Source: Roseivirga sp. (GTDB lineage: Bacteria; Bacteroidota; Bacteroidia; Cytophagales; Cyclobacteriaceae). From it: 64,000 bases of DNA. The DNA is taken from NCBI GenBank assembly GCA_021404565.1, contig JAAWWF010000029.1, forward strand, positions 62,001 through 126,000, given 5' to 3'. The notes below the pieces were generated by a model that saw nothing but the letters and a program-made list of their open reading frames with translations, did not search any database and was not told the origin of the DNA. Positions 63,279 to 64,000 of this stretch are shown here, in pieces. Both the position numbers and the translations under genes were made by a program. Numbering within the stretch: the first letter of the stretch is position 1; each line of letters opens with the position of its first letter.

Positions 63279-63294
63279 TTGGCACTCCTTTTGG
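63279..63294 (+). promoter_or_regulatory. candidate sigma-54 promoter
   Basis: TTGGCAC (63279-63285), 5 bp, then TTGG (63291-63294), close to the -24/-12 consensus TTGGCAC-N5-TTGC, 28 bp before the permease ATG. The -12 element ends GG rather than GC, so it is a near match only. The adjacent NtrC-type regulator supports it. Confidence 0.45.
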
Positions 63295-63321
63295 CTAAGA
63301 AATGTCAAAACAGTATTAGCC

Positions 63322-64000
63322 ATGCTTAAAAATTATTTCAAAACAGCCATCAGGAACTTACGCAGAAACCGTGCATTTGCCCTGATCAATATACTGGGTC
63401 TGGTGCTCGGTATATCCGGTACGATCGTTATCTACCGTATTGTCACATTCGAAAAGAGTTTCGATACCTATCACACAGATGCGGAGTCGGTCTATCGCAT
63501 TAATCTTGTACAAAATGCCGATGGAGATATGCAAAGGGGGGTATCAGTCATGCACCCCTTGCGGGAGGCAGTTCGGGTTGACTTTCCTGATTGGACGGTA
63601 TCAGGTATACACTGGTACGGACCCGGTATTTTCATTGTAGAAAACGATCAGGGAGTAAAGCAAAAGTTCAGAGAAGAGCAGGGAATGGCCTTTGTCGAGC
63701 CGGGTTTCTTCAAAATGTTCGATTACAATATTATTGCGGGCAACGGTGATGGTTTATTGGGGGAACCCAATACCATGGCCATTTCCGCTTCAGCAGCTGA
63801 TAAGCTCTTTGGGTTGAACGGTACCGGATATCAGTCGATCATCGGTCGCACAGTAGGCTTTGAAAACAAGCTTACCATGAAAATAGAAGTGGTATACCAG
63901 GATCCACCAAAGAATACCGACTTCGGTCTGGACTATGCCATGTTCTACGAAGGTGCCAGAATTTACCCCTATGCGGCAGAGCTGAAGGCCTGGCGTACAA
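63322..64000 (+). CDS. ABC transporter permease, N-terminal part (cut by window end)
   Basis: From ATG 63322, 226 codons are open to the window edge: MLKNYFKTAIRNLRRNRAFA, then a TM helix (LINILGLVLGISGTIVIY) and the start of a MacB-type periplasmic core domain (FEKSFDTYHTDAESVYRINL). It belongs to the same FtsX/MacB permease family as 18983-21382. Preceded by a near-consensus sigma-54 promoter and divergent from the NtrC-type regulator. The rest lies outside the window. Confidence 0.9.
   Translation, partial: MLKNYFKTAIRNLRRNRAFALINILGLVLGISGTIVIYRIVTFEKSFDTYHTDAESVYRINLVQNADGDMQRGVSVMHPLREAVRVDFPDWTVSGIHWYGPGIFIVENDQGVKQKFREEQGMAFVEPGFFKMFDYNIIAGNGDGLLGEPNTMAISASAADKLFGLNGTGYQSIIGRTVGFENKLTMKIEVVYQDPPKNTDFGLDYAMFYEGARIYPYAAELKAWRT

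Overview
The window looks like a chromosomal segment of a Bacteroidota bacterium, most likely a (marine) member of the Cytophagales. Signs are the near absence of Shine-Dalgarno sequences, a TAnnTTTG-type -7 promoter element before the DEAD-box helicase, many short-signal lipoproteins, the protein families present, and intergenic hairpin repeats rather than transposase-bearing IS elements. Genus cannot be fixed from sequence alone. No rRNA, tRNA, CRISPR array, intact transposase or integrase was seen.

Region 1 (0.9-9.2 kb) is a complete reductive pyrimidine catabolism cluster on the + strand: an NCS1 nucleobase/hydantoin permease, an SSS sodium symporter, dihydropyrimidinase, beta-ureidopropionase, and the two-subunit dihydropyrimidine dehydrogenase PreT/PreA. 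Together they import a pyrimidine and take it through dihydropyrimidine and N-carbamoyl-beta-alanine to beta-alanine, CO2 and ammonia. Region 2 (9.2-18.9 kb) is accessory DNA: AT-rich orphan genes, four copies of a hairpin-forming repeat, a PsiD-like decarboxylase with a truncated second copy, two group II intron 3' relics, a stub of an ABC permease, and a frameshifted TPR lipoprotein. An intact FtsX/MacB-type permease follows.

Region 3 (21.6-30.8 kb) is a run of small-molecule enzymes and regulators (alpha/beta hydrolase, class C serine hydrolase, epimerase, DUF4345, YafY/WYL, AraC, VOC, two DJ-1/PfpI proteins). Most gaps hold copies of one palindromic repeat, and two gaps also hold decayed gene remnants. 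Region 4 (31.0-33.0 kb) is a compact candidate regulon: a Crp/Fnr-family regulator, a tautomerase and an alpha/beta hydrolase. Each is preceded by the same perfect 14-bp palindrome at the same distance (33 bp centre to centre) from a -7-like element.

Region 5 (33.4-41.9 kb) carries a nucleotidyltransferase, SRPBCC and AraC proteins, a cysteine-desulfurase-like aminotransferase, DoxX/AhpD, a second Crp/Fnr, a pirin, and an amidohydrolase lipoprotein without its HxH metal motif. Region 6 (42-47.4 kb) is an AT-rich island of orphan genes and repeats with a GH16 glycosidase/histidine-phosphatase pair. Region 7 (47.5-64 kb) holds mogA, a DEAD-box helicase, a channel-like protein with a large predicted exported domain, a cyclophilin, an M28 peptidase, a Roco (LRR-ROC-COR) protein, a YCII/ECF-sigma pair with an MFS exporter, and an NtrC-type response regulator divergent from an ABC permease cut by the window edge.

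The observations most worth following are the Crp/Fnr palindrome regulon, the palindromic repeat that punctuates the 22.7-29.3 kb gene run, the intron relics next to truncated paralogue ends, the channel fusion and its operon partner, and the HxH-less amidohydrolase.
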